From: Balaenoptera acutorostrata
Lineage: Eukaryota; Chordata; Mammalia; Artiodactyla; Balaenopteridae
Assembly: GCF_949987535.1 (NCBI RefSeq)
Contig: NC_080078.1
Coordinates: 48,324,207 to 48,388,206, forward strand
Reading direction: 5' to 3'
Length of the DNA: 64,000 nt
Numbering within the stretch: the stretch's first letter is position 1; each line of letters starts with the position of its first letter. Positions 22,561 through 36,115 of this stretch are shown piece by piece. The notes below the pieces were generated by a model. That model had not been told where the DNA came from, searched no databases, and saw nothing but the letters and a program-made list of their open reading frames with translations. Position numbers and translations under genes: made by a program.

Positions 22561-24410
22561 AAGGCTTATAGTGGAAGGGAGTCTGGCAAATGCCTCTTGA
22601 AAATATACAATAACCACAGATATACTATGTAAATTCTAAAAGTCTATTTCGTTAACTAATTACTTCACTTGACTTCTAATAATCTCAATATAGTAACTGC
22701 TCACTAGCAAATATGTAAAATGAAGTCAATAATTCGAAAAGAACCAACTTTTTTCTTATTATGTTACTAAGAATAAAAAGGCATGTATTCAGACAGATGC
22801 AGATGAAATATGATGAAAGTTATTATTTTTAAACCTACAAAAAGTTGGATTAGCCTAAAAATAGTCTATATTCAATGCAAAGAAGTTCAGCATAAATTGC
22901 TCAAAAATCACAAAATATGAGAACAGAAGTTGTAATTAATAGAAGGCATGAAAGGGAATCATTTCTTATGAGAAATAATTCAGTATTTTTATATTTAAAT
23001 TTTAGTATCCTAAGCAAATCTCTTTTATAATTAACAATTCCCCCATTGAGCTCAAAATGTATATAAATTAATTCAATACTATTAATAATATGATAATTAT
23101 TTAGTTTTTAGGATCTCCATCTGCACATTTACACAATAATGTTTTAGCATGCTACCACATAGCATTAAGTAGCATTTCTCTACTTAAAATGCAGTTATTT
23201 ACCTAATAAAGCACAGGGAGATTCCTTGGCAGTTTCTTGGAAAAAAGAAACTGTGGTTTTTACGTCTCCCTTGAAAGGAAATTAAATCAAAAATCCTGCA
23301 TTTAATTAACAGTGAGGTAGTGACACCAATGCATTGGGACCAGGAAATTCAGAGTTAAAGCTGGCACTCCGTCCCTAAAACAGGCTATTGTCCTGCCCCC
23401 ACCCCCAAGCCTTGCAAATTTAATTAAATCTAAGTTCTGAGCAGTTGATAAAAGTAGTTCAGAAAACTCCTTATAGGAATTTCTTAAAGGAATCCTTTAG
23501 ATGGCCTTCTGTGCTCTACTTCCTCTCACTCAGACACAACAGTCTATGTACGTTTTCTCTTCTCTTAAAAAGAAAAAAAAAAAAAAGAATTTCAGGTAAA
23601 GGAAAAATTTTATCTCAAGTATTCCCTGTCTTCCCAAACCCAGGAAAACAAAACTTTGCCCTTAAAGTCCTTTCAGTCTCACTACTTGGAGGCTGAATCC
23701 AGGCTGAAGTTTCATCAAACTTTATATTTGTTCTTTATATTCCTCAGTGTGAATAGGCTTTTTTCCTGCAATTAACTTTGCTCTCTAATAATTAAAAGAC
23801 ACTATATAACATGAGAATTCATTTACAACTCATACATTGATAATTTCCCCCAAATCATTCTTAACCACATTAGTCTGTAAAGTATTGAACAGGAGTCTAA
23901 TAATAAAGTTTAAAATGACAATTTCAAAATGGCTGATAAAAGTTAATATCCATGTATCTCTAATAGAGTCTTGAAGGTTCTATGATAATCATTTCTCATT
24001 GAAAAAACCAATAGAACAATTGTTTTTAACTTCACAAAAGTTTACATTTCATTCTGTTAAAAAATCTTGCCTTTGCCAACAATTCAAAATTATTTCCAGC
24101 AGCCAGAATAAAGATTATTTCTGAAATGATTTTTCACTTTATTTAATCTGAAACTGTGTGGGAAAAAATGGAGTGTATTTCCACAATAAGTATTTATCGA
24201 TTATATTTTAGACCCTTTTTTAAATGAGGGTAGTGGACATAGTAAAGTACAGAGAAGACCTAGAGTTTCTATATTCTAAAACAAATATATGTGGATAATT
24301 TAATTAGGAGAGGAAAAGGAAACAGGAAATAGGACCATATATGTATATATTATCATTGTATTCAAGAGACAGTGCATATCATATCATGTGACAACTAAGG
24401 CCCCAAAAGT
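22561..24410. other. Intronic sequence, no gene recognised
   Basis: About 1.85 kb of AT-rich sequence. An A-run at 23569-23586 and several short open frames occur, none with supporting features. Confidence 0.4.
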
Positions 24411-25177
24411 AAACTGCTAGTGATGTCAATGAACATGGCAGACAAGAGTAGGCAGCTCCAAGAGCCTGTGCCCCTACAGAAATATCAAGAAATCAAGCAA
24501 AATTGTCAGAATCAACTTGGTCAGAACCCTGGGAAACAGTCTGAGGTTTACAGCAACCAAGAGAACACTGAACCAAAACAAAGAAAATTTTTAAATGGCA
24601 GAAAATATTTGTGATGTTTTTATTTGCCCTTGCCCAAACTCCCTCCCTAGTTCAACAATAGTCTTAAAGATGGCAGTTGGCTCACCTAGTGTGCCACCCT
24701 AGTCCTGTGTTCCAGAGGAAGCAGAGAAGACACTCGCAAAGAATTGCATGTGTTCTAACTTTTCCAGGGAATACCTGGGGGAACAATGTGTGGCACCTGA
24801 CTTTGTTTTGCCTAACTGGGAACTTGCTCAGAAAAGTGGCAAGAATTTGAAAATATTGTAAGGTAGACAAAAAACCACAGTTTCCTGGGACAAAACATTA
24901 TGATTGAGGCATACAATATAGCAACTAAAGCCAGGGAGAAAAAGCTGGAGAGACAGGGTTTTTTTTTTCATGTATACTGGGAATTTAAAAAGCCATGCAC
25001 ATGTCCAGAAAAGACCTAATCAGACCTTATGCTTTCATCTCTGGCTGGACTGTAGGGTAAGCTCAAGCAAGAAGTTAACGTTAACACAGAGATGAAAAGT
25101 GGGCTGGCAAAGTGTTGAAGGAGTGCCCCAGCAAAAGCCAATCTACAAAGACTACAAGAGGTTTAGGAATATATTTT

Positions 25178-25290
25178 CCCATTTTCTTTCTTTTCTTTCT
25201 TTCTTTCTTTTTCTTTCTTTCTTCTTTCTTTCTTTCTCTCTCTCTCTCTCTCTTTCTCTCTTTTTCTTTTTTCCTGTTCTCTTTCCTGTT
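25178..25290 (+). repeat. (TTTC)n/(TC)n polypyrimidine tract
   Basis: Over 100 bases of almost pure T and C, with ttctttcttt units followed by about ten TC dinucleotides. It lies in the 5'UTR region of the L1 and creates low-complexity Phe/Ser/Leu open frames that are not genes. Confidence 0.92.
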
Positions 25291-25629
25291 TTTCCCCCCT
25301 TGTTTTGCTATCTGGCATTCAGGTTAATCTCTGTCAAGTCACTAGCTAAACACAAGCTAAAGGAATGGAGACCTCAGAGACCACCTGTGCCAAAGAACAC
25401 AGACTTTACAAAATTAGATCAAAAGGTCACTACAAATAGTTACAGCATACAGCAAGCAATAAAAATGAACCCAGGAGTGGGGGAAGAATCTGATTTCCAG
25501 GGTTAGCACATTATAATATTAAAAATGTCCAATTTTCAACTAAAAATCTATGAAACATGCAAGAAATAAGGAACTATGGTCCATTAACAGAAGATGTTAA
25601 CAGAAACTGTCCCTAAGGGAACATAGCCA

Positions 25630-25833
25630 TTGGACTTATTAAACAAAAACTTTAAATCAACTGTCATAATAAATCAAACCAGGAGTATGATAGATAAACA
25701 AATAGAGAATATCAATAAAGATTTAGAAATTATAAAAAGAAACCAAAGCGAAAACATGAAAAACTCACAAGAGGATTTCAATTGCAGATTTGACAAGGTA
25801 GAAGAAAGAATAAGTGAATGTGAAGATAAATGA
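25630..25833 (+). pseudogene. L1 ORF1 coiled-coil fragment (dead)
   Basis: A 67-codon open piece reading MIDKQIENINKDLEIIKR and ending FDKVEERISECEDK, with heptad-like spacing of charged and hydrophobic residues. This is the L1 ORF1p N-terminal coiled coil that trimerises the RNA-binding protein in active elements. The RRM and C-terminal domains are broken downstream. The same segment is visible in the L1 at 1-762. Confidence 0.75.
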
Positions 25834-27084
25834 ACAGAGCCTAAGAGAACTTTGGTACACAATCAAGCATACCAACATATATGCAATGGCAACCCCAGAT
25901 GGAGAGTAGAGAAAGAAAGAGACAGAAAGAATATCTGTAGAAATAGTGGCCAAAAATTTCCCAAGTTTGATAAAATACACAAATCTACACATTCAAGAAG
26001 TTCAAAGAACTTCAAGAGTATAATGCAAAGAGATCTACACAGAGACACATTATAATCAAATTGTCAAAAACCAAGGGCAAAGAGAGAATCTGGAAAGCAG
26101 CAAAGGAGAAGCAACTCATCACTCATACAAAGGATCCTCAATAAGATTAACAGAAATCATGGAGGCCACAAGAGAATGAAATGAGATTTTTAAAGTGCTA
26201 AAAAGAACTACCAACCAAGAATGCTATATCTGGCAAAATTATCCTTCAGAAATGAGGAGAAACTAAGACAGTCTCAGAGAAACAAATTCTGAGACAGTTC
26301 ATCGTTAGTAGAACTGCCCAACAAGAAATGCTAAAGGGAGTCGTTTAAGCTGAAATAGAAGGACACTAGTCAGCAACTTGAAACAATATGAAGAAATACA
26401 GAGCTCTGGTAAATGTAACTACATAGTAAATGAAAAAGCCAATATTATTATGTTTTTGATCTGTAACTCCTTTTTTAATTTACAATAGTATTTAAAAGAC
26501 AAATGCATAGGACAATAATTATTACGTATGTTAATGAGCACACGATATAAAAGGATGTATTTTGTGAATGACAACATAATGGGGAAGAGCTATACAGGGT
26601 CAGAGTTTTTGTATGCTATTGATTGTAAGTTGGTACTCATTCAAAATAGTTTGTTATAAGTTTAAGATTTTAATTGTAATCTCCTTTGCAACCACTTAAA
26701 AAAAAAGCTTAAAAATACATACAGAATGAGAGGAGAATCGAAAGAGTACAAAACAGTAGAAAAAAATAAAGTAGAAGACAAGGTAGTAATGGAGGAAATA
26801 AGAAACAAAAAGCTATTAGACATACAGAAAACAAATAGCAAAATGGCAGAAGGAAGCTGTTCTCTATCGGTAATCACTATGAATGTAAATGAATTAACTC
26901 ACTAATCAAAAGAGATTGGCAGAATAGACTTAAAAAAAAATGAAACAATTATATGCTGTGAGAAGAGACTCACTTTAGATCCAAAGGCACAAATAGGTTT
27001 AATATAAAAGTACTGAAAAAAGATATTCCATGGAAGTAGTAGCCAAAAGAGAGCCAAAATGGTTATATTAATATCAGACAAAAT

Positions 27085-27217
27085 TGAGAGTTCCCTGGCT
27101 GTCCAGTGGTTAAGACTCTGTGCTTCCACTGCAGGGGGCACAGGTTCAATCCCTAGTTGGGGAACTAAGATCCTGCAAGTGCGGGCCAAAGGAAAAAAAA
27201 GATAGGAAAAAAGTACC
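27085..27217 (+). mobile_element. Short tRNA-derived SINE inside L1
   Basis: The head agttccctggctgtccagtg, then a ttccactgcagggggcacag segment, B-box-like ggttcaatccctag and gggaactaagatcctgcaag identify the short CHR-related tRNA SINE of cetartiodactyls. An A-rich end follows. Target-site duplication agacaaaat/agataaaat (27076-27084, 27218-27226, one mismatch) splits an L1 ORF2 segment that would otherwise read continuously. It is older and shorter than the other CHR copies. Confidence 0.85.
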
Positions 27218-28162
27218 AGATAAAATAGACTTTAAGTCAGAAATTGTTACAAAGGACAAGGAAGGATGATAGATAGGTAGATGATAGAAAGATGGAACGA
27301 CAGATTGATAAAAGGGTCAAAACATCAAGAAGATATGAAAATTATAAACACATACGCATTTAACAAAAGAGATCCAAAATATAGAAAGACCCAAAATATA
27401 TAAAGAAAGAGAAGTAAACAGTTCTACAGGAACAGTTGAAGATTTCAATACCCCACTTCCAACAATAAATAGAACATCTAGACATGAAGCCAGTAAGGAA
27501 ATACGAGGCCTTGAATAACATTATAATCAAACCAGACCTAAGAGACATATATACATCATTCCATCAACAGCAGAATAAACATTCTCTCCAATTGCATGTG
27601 GAACATCTTCAAAATATACCATGTTAGGCCCAAAATAAATTTCAATAATTTATAAAGATTGAAACAGACAAAGTATCTTCTTCAACACAATGGAATAAAG
27701 CTAAAAATCAATAACAGGAAGAAAGCTTAAAAATTCAAAAATACATGAAAATTAACCACCATAATCTTAACCAATAGGTCAAAGAAGAAATCATAAAGGA
27801 AATTTTGAAAATGTCTTCAGACAAATGAAAATGAAAACAAAACATACTTAATTAGTTTAGATGTAGTGAAACCAATGCTTAGGTGGAAATTTATAGCTGA
27901 AAATGTATACATTACAAAAGAAGAAAAATCTCAAATCAATAACCTAACTTTACACCTTAAGGAACTAGAAAAAGAGTAGCAAGCTAAACCCAAAGCTAGC
28001 AGATAAAGGAAATGATAAAGATCACTGCATAGATAAGTGAAACAGAGAAGAGAAAAACAACAAAGTCTATGAAATCAAAATTTAGTTCTTTGATACATCA
28101 ACAAGATTGACAAATCTTTAGTTAGACTAACGGATAAACAGAAAGACTAATATATAGATGAA

Positions 28163-29030
<868 letters not shown>

Positions 29031-30375
29031 TAGAAAATCTCAAAGAATCCACAAAAAAATTTACTAGAAGCTAACAACTGAATTCAACAAATAAGATAAT
29101 ATATAAAAAACACTTGTGTTTATACCCACCGCTAACGAATAATCTACAGATATTAGAAATCAAAGCCACTTATAATAATATCCAAAATGATGAAATGCCT
29201 GGAAATAAATTTAACCAAGGAGGTGAAAGATTTATATAATAAAAACAATAAAATATTTTGAAATATATTAAAGACAAATAAATAGAATGATATCATATAT
29301 TCATGGATTGAAAGTCTTAATATTATTAGATAGCAAATTACCTAAAGTGATCTACAATTTCAATGCAATCCCTATCAAAATTCCAATGGCTTTTTTTTTT
29401 TTTTTTGCATAATTTGAAAAGCCAACTCTCAAACTCATATGGAATTGTAAGGGGCCTCCAATAGCTAAAACAGTATTGAAAAATAAAAACAAAATTGCAG
29501 GGTCCACACTTCCTCATTTCAAAACACAGTAATCAAAACAGTGTGGTACTCACATAGGATAGATGTGGATCAATGAAATAAAACTGAGAGTCCAGAATTA
29601 AACGTAAATAGCTATGGCTATTTGAATTTCAGTAAGGGTGCCAAGATTATTTAACATGAAAAGAACAGTATCGTCAACAAATGTACTGGATACACACATG
29701 CAAAAGAATTAAGTTGTACCCTACTTCACTCCACACATAAACTCTAATTGCAGATGGATAAACAGCCTAAATATAAGAGCTAAAACCATAAAACTCTCAG
29801 AAGAAACCATACAAGTATATCTTCATGACCTTGGATTTGGCAATGGATTCTTAGCTATGACACCAAAACACAGCAACAAAAGAAAAAAAAGAGATAAACT
29901 GGACTAGAATTTACAATTTAATTACAATGACCCAGAGAAATGAAAATTTATTTCCACACAGAAACTTGTAAACTAATGTTTATAGAAGTATTACTCATAA
30001 TGGCAAAAGTGTAGAAACTACCCAAATGTCCTTCAACCGATGAATGAATAAACAAATTCTGGTATACACATACATTGGAATATTACTCAGCCATAATAAA
30101 TAAAAACGTTATAACTGAAAGAAGCCATACACAAACAGTATGATCCCATTTATGTGAAATATCCAGATTGGCAAATCCATAGAGACAGACAGCAGGAGGT
30201 TTTGGTGGTTGCCAGGAGCTGGGGGAGGTGGGAGAAAATGGGGAATAACTATCTAATGGGTATGGGTTTCCTTTTGACGTGATGAAATGTTTTGGAACTA
30301 GATAGAAGTGGTAGTTGCACAACATTGTGAATGTACTAAATGCCACTAAATAGTTCATTTTAAAAATATTAATTT

Positions 30376-31080
30376 TATGACAGTGACCAGCATATAGTAA
30401 GGTATTATTATTACTAGGATCTATATTTCTGCAGACCAAAAGTCATTACACAGATCTATGAAAACTCAGATACTCCTTTTTGTCTTATGGAAAGGGATTC
30501 CACTGGACATTACAGAAGCTGATGCCTGGGCCTACTGGGGAAACCATCAATACTAGAGTTATAAACATGACCTTTATTAAACAGCTAGAAAAGGAAGACA
30601 AATGTACAGATAAACCAGAGATGACAGTAAATGGGATCTAGAAAATAAACTTCTGCTGGGCATGCACAAAGAAAATAAAAGGTTAAGGTGAGCTGTGGAC
30701 AAAACATAAGAAGCCTAAATGTCAGAAGGATTCATTGGGAAGAAGCATGCATTCCTATCTACTGAGCTTTTTTCCCCTACTCCCCATGGTCACTAGACTA
30801 GCGATTGGCTCCTTTTTTGGCATCCTGTTCACAAACCCTCATGGTTTCTAGACAGCTGCCTAGTCTGCTGACCATTCTGACAAAAATGACCTGAGAACCA
30901 TATCAGTCAGTTAAATTACGCTCTGAATCCTTTCCACCTACTGGAGTCACATGCTTTACAGAACTGAAATAGCTGGTATTTAGGAAAAATGAGGGAAGTG
31001 CTAACAGCTCCATTTTTGAGGTTTGAGGTTTTATTATTAAGCATCAGCCATTCAGTTTGGACCGAAATTTTAATTCACTA
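30376..31080. other. Intronic sequence, no gene recognised
   Basis: Apparently unique sequence after the L1 3' end. No coding or RNA evidence was seen. Confidence 0.4.
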
Positions 31081-31340
31081 AAATTTAATTCAGCAAAACT
31101 ATATGGATCATCTATCAGGTGTCAAAATCCATACTAGATTTCAAGATAGGGGCTGAGACCTGAGAAGGGATGTACAAAGTCATGACAGCACACTCTAGTG
31201 GGAAAAACATAGAGATAGAAGAAAAGGGGTCATAGTCTGTTTCCTTGTGTCACAGGGGAACACTGATAACCCTGACAAATGTAGAGGGCTGCAGCGAGGG
31301 TATGATTAAGAAGTAGAATCGAAGGTATCTCAGAAACTTT
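31081..31340 (+). repeat. L2-like fragment
   Basis: Weak L2 signature: ggatcatctatcaggtgtca, a gggatgtacaaagtcatgac segment and cactctagtgggaaaaacat. Diverged and tentative. Confidence 0.4.
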
Positions 31341-31699
31341 AAAGAATAGTCTAGGGATGGCAAATACTGGAGGCAGTGATCATAACACTCTATCTTATCA
31401 AACCCGGATATGACCTCAGAATACTTAACGGTCCTCAGAGGGCCACCATGAATAGATCAGCCTTGGCACATGAGTACATAAATAGATAGTAGAAATGAGA
31501 GGGATTATTATCACTGAACACTGAAAATGTGACTTCAATTTCCTAAATCTCCTCAGTATCACACAGCCCCTGCCAACTAGGAAAGGCTTCTTAGCCCCAT
31601 TTTTCAAATTTTGTTCAGCAGCTTCTGTCCTGTCCAGGAGATATTTTCCTTTTATTGCTTCCCCAATCTGAAGACATCTTCTAGAAATTAAAAAATAAT

Positions 31700-32060
31700 T
31701 AGTAGATTCTACTGAGTGTGACCATAAGCTAAGCACCATGCTAAACAGTTGACATACCTTGTATCAAACACAGGGACAAACTACAAAAAAAAAATGTAAT
31801 TTTCAAAGTAGGTATTTCTGAAATGCTTTTCTAAAGGAAATTATGCTTAATTGTAACAATAACTAACAGTAAATGAAGACTTTATATTTTGCAACTGGAT
31901 TTATAACCATGATAATTCATTTGCTCTTTCCAACAACCCCTTGAGGCTGGTGGGATAGCTGTTAATATCCCCAGGAGAGATGAAGTAACTCACCCAAGTT
32001 CTTGTTACAAATAGCAGTGCAGGGTATCAAACCCTCTCCCAGATTCTAAATACATTTGAC
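31700..32060 (-). repeat. MIR-type fragments, reverse orientation
   Basis: Contains gctaagcaccatgctaaaca, then after a spacer ataattcatttgctctttcc, aacaaccccttgaggctggt, gagatgaagtaactcaccca and agcagtgcagggtatcaaac. This is the reverse MIR order with an unrelated AT-rich insert or diverged middle. Confidence 0.65.
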
Positions 32061-32325
32061 TTGACTTCCAGACGCAAAGAAAGTTGAGCAACGAGCCTGA
32101 AATTTAATAATTTACTGCCTAATCTCCCTTTCTGAGATCTGCCTTGCCTTTGGTTTTCTTACGTGAACTCTGAAAGAATCCCTTGCAGATACCTACTATA
32201 TTCTCTTGATCTAATGCAAAAGTTGCCAAGCACTGCTGCAAAATTAAAATCATCTAATGCAAAATTTCCAAGCACCATAACTTAAAACAAAACAAAACAA
32301 AAAGCCGCAACTCATCTGCAAGGCA

Positions 32326-32570
32326 ATAAGAAGCAGTGGGTAAAAACCTGGATTGCTTGGATTCTAGAGCCAGTCGGCCTGGGTATGAAGCCTGATGGCT
32401 GTACATAGTGATCTCGGGCAAGTTTTTAACCACTTTGTTCTAGGCTATAATTGGGGGATAATGGTATTAACTACTTCACAGGGGTGTTGAGAGAATTGAA
32501 TAAATTAATATCAGTAAGTAAAGTGCATAGAAGAGGACCTGGAACATAATATGTGCTCAATAAATGAAAA
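32326..32570 (+). repeat. MIR SINE
   Basis: Near-complete MIR: gcagtgggtaaaaacctgga, attctagagccagtcggcct, gggcaagtttttaaccactt, acaggggtgttgagagaatt, then gtgcatagaagaggacctgg and tatgtgctcaataaatgaa. Confidence 0.85.
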
Positions 32571-32750
32571 TTATACTGAACCAAAAATCTACTATCTTGT
32601 AAACTATCCCCAGGAGTAAATTAATCTACTTGAGAAGTTGCATTAACTCCTTTTAAGTCCCCAGAGTGACATTCAGTCCACTGTTTATTCCCATTTACTT
32701 TACTATTTCCTATATATATAAAACAACACTTGCCACTTAAAAGTAGACTA

Positions 32751-32858
32751 CCCCCACTTGCCGCAACTAGAGAAAGCCCTCGCACGAACCGAAGACCCAG
32801 CACAGCCAAAAATAAAATAAATAAATAAATAAATTAAAAAAATTAAAAAAAAAAAAAA
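32751..32858 (+). mobile_element. 5'-truncated CHR SINE (headless)
   Basis: Only the last about 65 bp of the CHR body (cccccacttgccgcaactag to cagccaaaaataaa) plus an A-rich tail are present. A perfect 12-bp target-site duplication, aaaagtagacta, lies at 32739-32750 and 32859-32870. The truncation therefore happened during reverse transcription rather than by later deletion. With no tRNA-derived promoter it cannot be transcribed by Pol III itself. Confidence 0.93.
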
Positions 32859-32870
32859 AAAAGTAGACTA

Positions 32871-33775
32871 AATTGTTACATTGTTCCTCTTTGAAACTGA
32901 TCCTTTGCCTCCATATTTCACTCTGCTTTCACCTCAAACCTGAAATGGTCTTTGCTTTTTAAAATGAACAATTTTGCCATTTGAAGGGAAGAAATATATT
33001 ACAGCTGCAAAGATAAGGTGAATGTTTCAAAGAACTACGCCTGGCATCTTTAAGAATAAGACACGTTTAAGCAAAAGAGATGGCTTTGTGTGAGATCAGA
33101 GGCAGATCCAAAGTCTTAGGGGGGGGACAAAACAGCCTCTTTGGCCATTTCCCTCCCAAAACCTCTAGAGCACTGCCTTATTTGCACATTCATTTGCATG
33201 AGTCTTATCAATATCAAATGTACTCACATATTTATTGTGTGCCTGCCTTTCCTGACAGATGAAGAGAGACTGCTCTCTGTCCAAGTTCACCAGCAGCTCA
33301 TCAGTTGTCTGCAACCCGCAGTTCTAAGGATAAGGCAGTGAGAACCACATTTCATGGTTTTATGGGCTACGTTGGGTGACTGAGGTTTGCCCTAAGGAAC
33401 CCAACATTTAACCTAGAAATATTTGTGAGTAGAATCATTTCCTTTCTTCCTTTTCTTTCATTCTAGAGGTCACTGCCACTAGAAATACGACCAAACTGAG
33501 AAAGAAGGAGTAAAACAGACTTTCAACTTCTTTAAGAAATTCTATATTCATAGAATATAGACTATCTAGATACGCTGTAAAAATTGTTAATCCTTTCATT
33601 TAAATTTTTTATTATATTAGTAAGTGCTCAACATTGACAAAAGGCAGGAAATAGAGAAAAATACTGAAAAGAAATGAAAATTTGCCCATTATCTACATTT
33701 TGTAAAAAGCACTAAGATGGTTCTGATACACAGAGTTGAGGTTGTTGCTGCTGGTGATTAAGAATGCCAAGAATA
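32871..33775. other. Intronic sequence, no gene recognised
   Basis: Unique-looking sequence with a G-run at 33120-33127. Two overlapping open frames around 33080-33341 lack recognisable features. Confidence 0.4.
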
Positions 33776-33779
33776 TTAT

Positions 33780-34345
33780 GTTATCTAATAGGTCAGTAGA
33801 CTCCTATTGTGGCAAACTGTATTCCTCAAAGATGACTGCAACATCCTGCAATCTCTTGGTCCTCATAGTCTTCCTACAATGTGACTTTGACACTCCTCCC
33901 ATGGAGAGGTGGGTGTCTGTGTTCTCTCCTCTTAAATCTGGATGGATTTGTGACTAACGGAAATAACGTAAGTAAGTGACTACCGAGGACAAGTTATAAA
34001 AATGTGATGGACTTCTCCCTGTTTCTTTTGAGATGTTCACTCTTAGAACCCAGCCATCATGCCATGAGGAAGCCTAAGCAGCCCGTGAAGAGGCCAACTT
34101 GGAGAGTACAGAGATACCCAGCACACAGCCCTGGCTGAGCTCTAAGAAGAAGTCAGCATCAATTGTGTGAGTCAACCAACTCTTAAGTAGATCCTCCAGC
34201 CCCCAGGTCAGCCACCCCAGCTGATGCCATGTGAGCAGAGATGATGTGTAACTATTGAGATTTGTGCACAAAATACATCATTGGTTTTATTTTAAGGGCA
34301 CTAAGTTTCGGGGTGGTTTGTTATGAGGCAACAGATAATTACTTA
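33780..34345 (+). repeat. MLT1-like MaLR LTR
   Basis: Solitary LTR with the MLT1 progression: ttgtggcaaactgtattcct, aatgtgactttgacactcct, a gcctaagcagcccgtgaaga segment, gctgatgccatgtgagcaga, then the end gcactaagtttcggggtggt and tttgttatgaggcaacagat. It is parallel in orientation to the LTR at 21465-22005, and its ending is nearly identical. Confidence 0.82.
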
Positions 34346-34369
34346 AACTTATAGTAAGAGCGACTACAA

Positions 34370-34625
34370 CTGAAATGGTAAGCATTTATCATGCGGCAAC
34401 ACTGTAAAATGGTTTTAAACGTTGTATCTCAGTTAATTCTCACAATAACCCTTATGGCATAGAGAGTATTATTACTCCCAATTTATATATGGGGATATTC
34501 AACAACACACACAGGTTAAGTAATTCATCCACAATTTAATTAACTCAGTTAGCAAGTAGAACTGGGCTATGAACCAGGAGGTCTGGCTACAAAGCCAATG
34601 CCCTTAACCACAACACTGAGCAGTG
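34370..34625 (-). repeat. MIR SINE, reverse orientation
   Basis: Reverse MIR order: cagttaattctcacaataac, cccttatggcatagagagta, caggttaagtaattcatcca, agcaagtagaactgggctat and caatgcccttaaccacaaca. Confidence 0.8.
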
Positions 34626-34749
34626 GGAGAACATTCCACTTAATTAAGATCCAATTGTTTCTGAAGTGCAGCTCAGTCAGGATCTGCCTCCCCAAGCCCT
34701 GCTCAGCCACATTCCTCTCTTCCTAATGAGAAAGACACACAACCAGATG

Positions 34750-34875
34750 GACTACTCCCTCCCCAACACTGAGGTTCGGACAGATTGAGTTACTAGCTTA
34801 AGCTACAGAGTGTCCATGCTGGGGATCCAAAGCCAGGTCTGTCTGACACCAAAACTTATGCTCTTTCTATTGTTT
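34750..34875 (-). repeat. MIR fragment, reverse orientation
   Basis: A second reverse MIR 3' portion: gaggttcggacagattgagt, tactagcttaagctacagag, gatccaaagccaggtctgtc and aaaacttatgctctttctat. Confidence 0.7.
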
Positions 34876-35094
34876 TATGGTACCCACTGGGCTAATGGAT
34901 GACTGCAGTAGATGGGTAATAAAAATTATAGATAATTCAAGTTAATTATCTTTAACTAATACATTGATGCATATGGGAAGAGAACTGTTTTCCAAATCAT
35001 ATTTTCCCAAGGACAATGAAATAAATGTTCTAATTTTTCACACACAGCTACGAGGCAAGGGAATTTCTGAATGAAAAATTACTGTTCATATACA

Positions 35095-35640
35095 GCAACA
35101 TTTCACAAACTTTTGGTTCCAAGACTCCTTTATATCCTTAAAAATTATTGAGTACACCAAAGAGCTTTTATTTATGTGGATTATATTTTTCAATGTTTAA
35201 TATGTTACTGGTTAAAACAGAATTTTTTAAAAATACTAATAAATTCATTTAAAAATAAGAATAACCCCAATATACATTTATATAAATAGCATATTTTGTG
35301 AGAAAAAAAAAGCTATTTTCCAACAAACAAAAAGTCTTATTCAGAAAAATAGCACTGTTTACAGTCCTGCAAATCATTTTAATGTTTGATGTAAGAAGAG
35401 ATAACTGGGTCCCCATCTCTGCTTTGGCATTTCCAATTTGCTGTGGTATCACAGGTCATGCAGCCTCTTTAAGACTCCACTTTACATGTATAAAAGAATG
35501 AGTGAAAAAGACAAATAACATTTTAATACCATCATAAAAGCAGTTTTAATCTTACAGATCCTGTGGAAGAGTCCTCATATTACTTTAAAAATTGTTAGTA
35601 TACAGTATACAAAAGGTTGTTAACCACTTAAAATTCAATA
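35095..35640 (+). mobile_element. Non-autonomous hAT-type DNA transposon relic
   Basis: The stretch resembles a common old mammalian hAT-derived MER element: tccaagactcctttatatcc, caccaaagagcttttattta, tgtggattatatttttcaat, then gccaatttgctgtggtatca-like sequence, cagcctctttaagactccac and aatgagtgaaaaagacaaat. The open frame at 35298-35501 is incidental. The family name and exact ends are not resolved. Confidence 0.55.
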
Positions 35641-35689
35641 AGAAAAAGAATAGAATAATATTTATATGATCTTAATGTAGAAAATGATT

Positions 35690-36115
35690 CTTTGAACTAG
35701 ACACAAAAAGTACAAACCTTTAAGTTATAAAAACTTATTTTTTTAAATTAAAAGTTAAAAGACAAGGCATACATTGGCAGAAGGCAGCTCCAACACAACT
35801 TTATAGACAAATAATTATTATTCAGAATATATTTTTTAAATTGCTACAAATCAATAAGAAAAACGCAAATGTCTCCGGAGAAATCAAGGCAAAGAACATA
35901 AATAAGGCATGCCACAGAAGAGAAAACCCAGAAGGCCTATAAGTGTCTGAAAAGGTATGCAACCCACCAGAAGCCGACAAAGGCCAAGGAATACAACAAA
36001 GAGTACTATTTTGTGCTCATTAGATTGGCAAAAACAAACAAAAGCCCTGACAGTCAAGGACTCCTGTACTACTGATGCGAATGTAGCAGCTACTTTAGGA
36101 ATACAGCAGACACTG
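35690..36115 (+). repeat. L1 fragment, left half of an interrupted copy
   Basis: Diverged L1 ORF2-end sequence: aaatcaataagaaaaacgca, aatgtctccggagaaatcaa, a ggcatgccacagaagagaaa segment, gtgctcattagattggcaaa, and a ctactgatgcgaatgtagca end. The continuation of the same L1 is found at 36956 beyond the LTR, so this copy was split by that insertion. Confidence 0.65.

Noticed and set aside
25099..25506. Low-complexity protein of Phe, Leu and Ser
   Set aside because: It is a translation of the (TTTC)n/(TC)n tract in an L1 5'UTR, with several overlapping frames showing the same composition.
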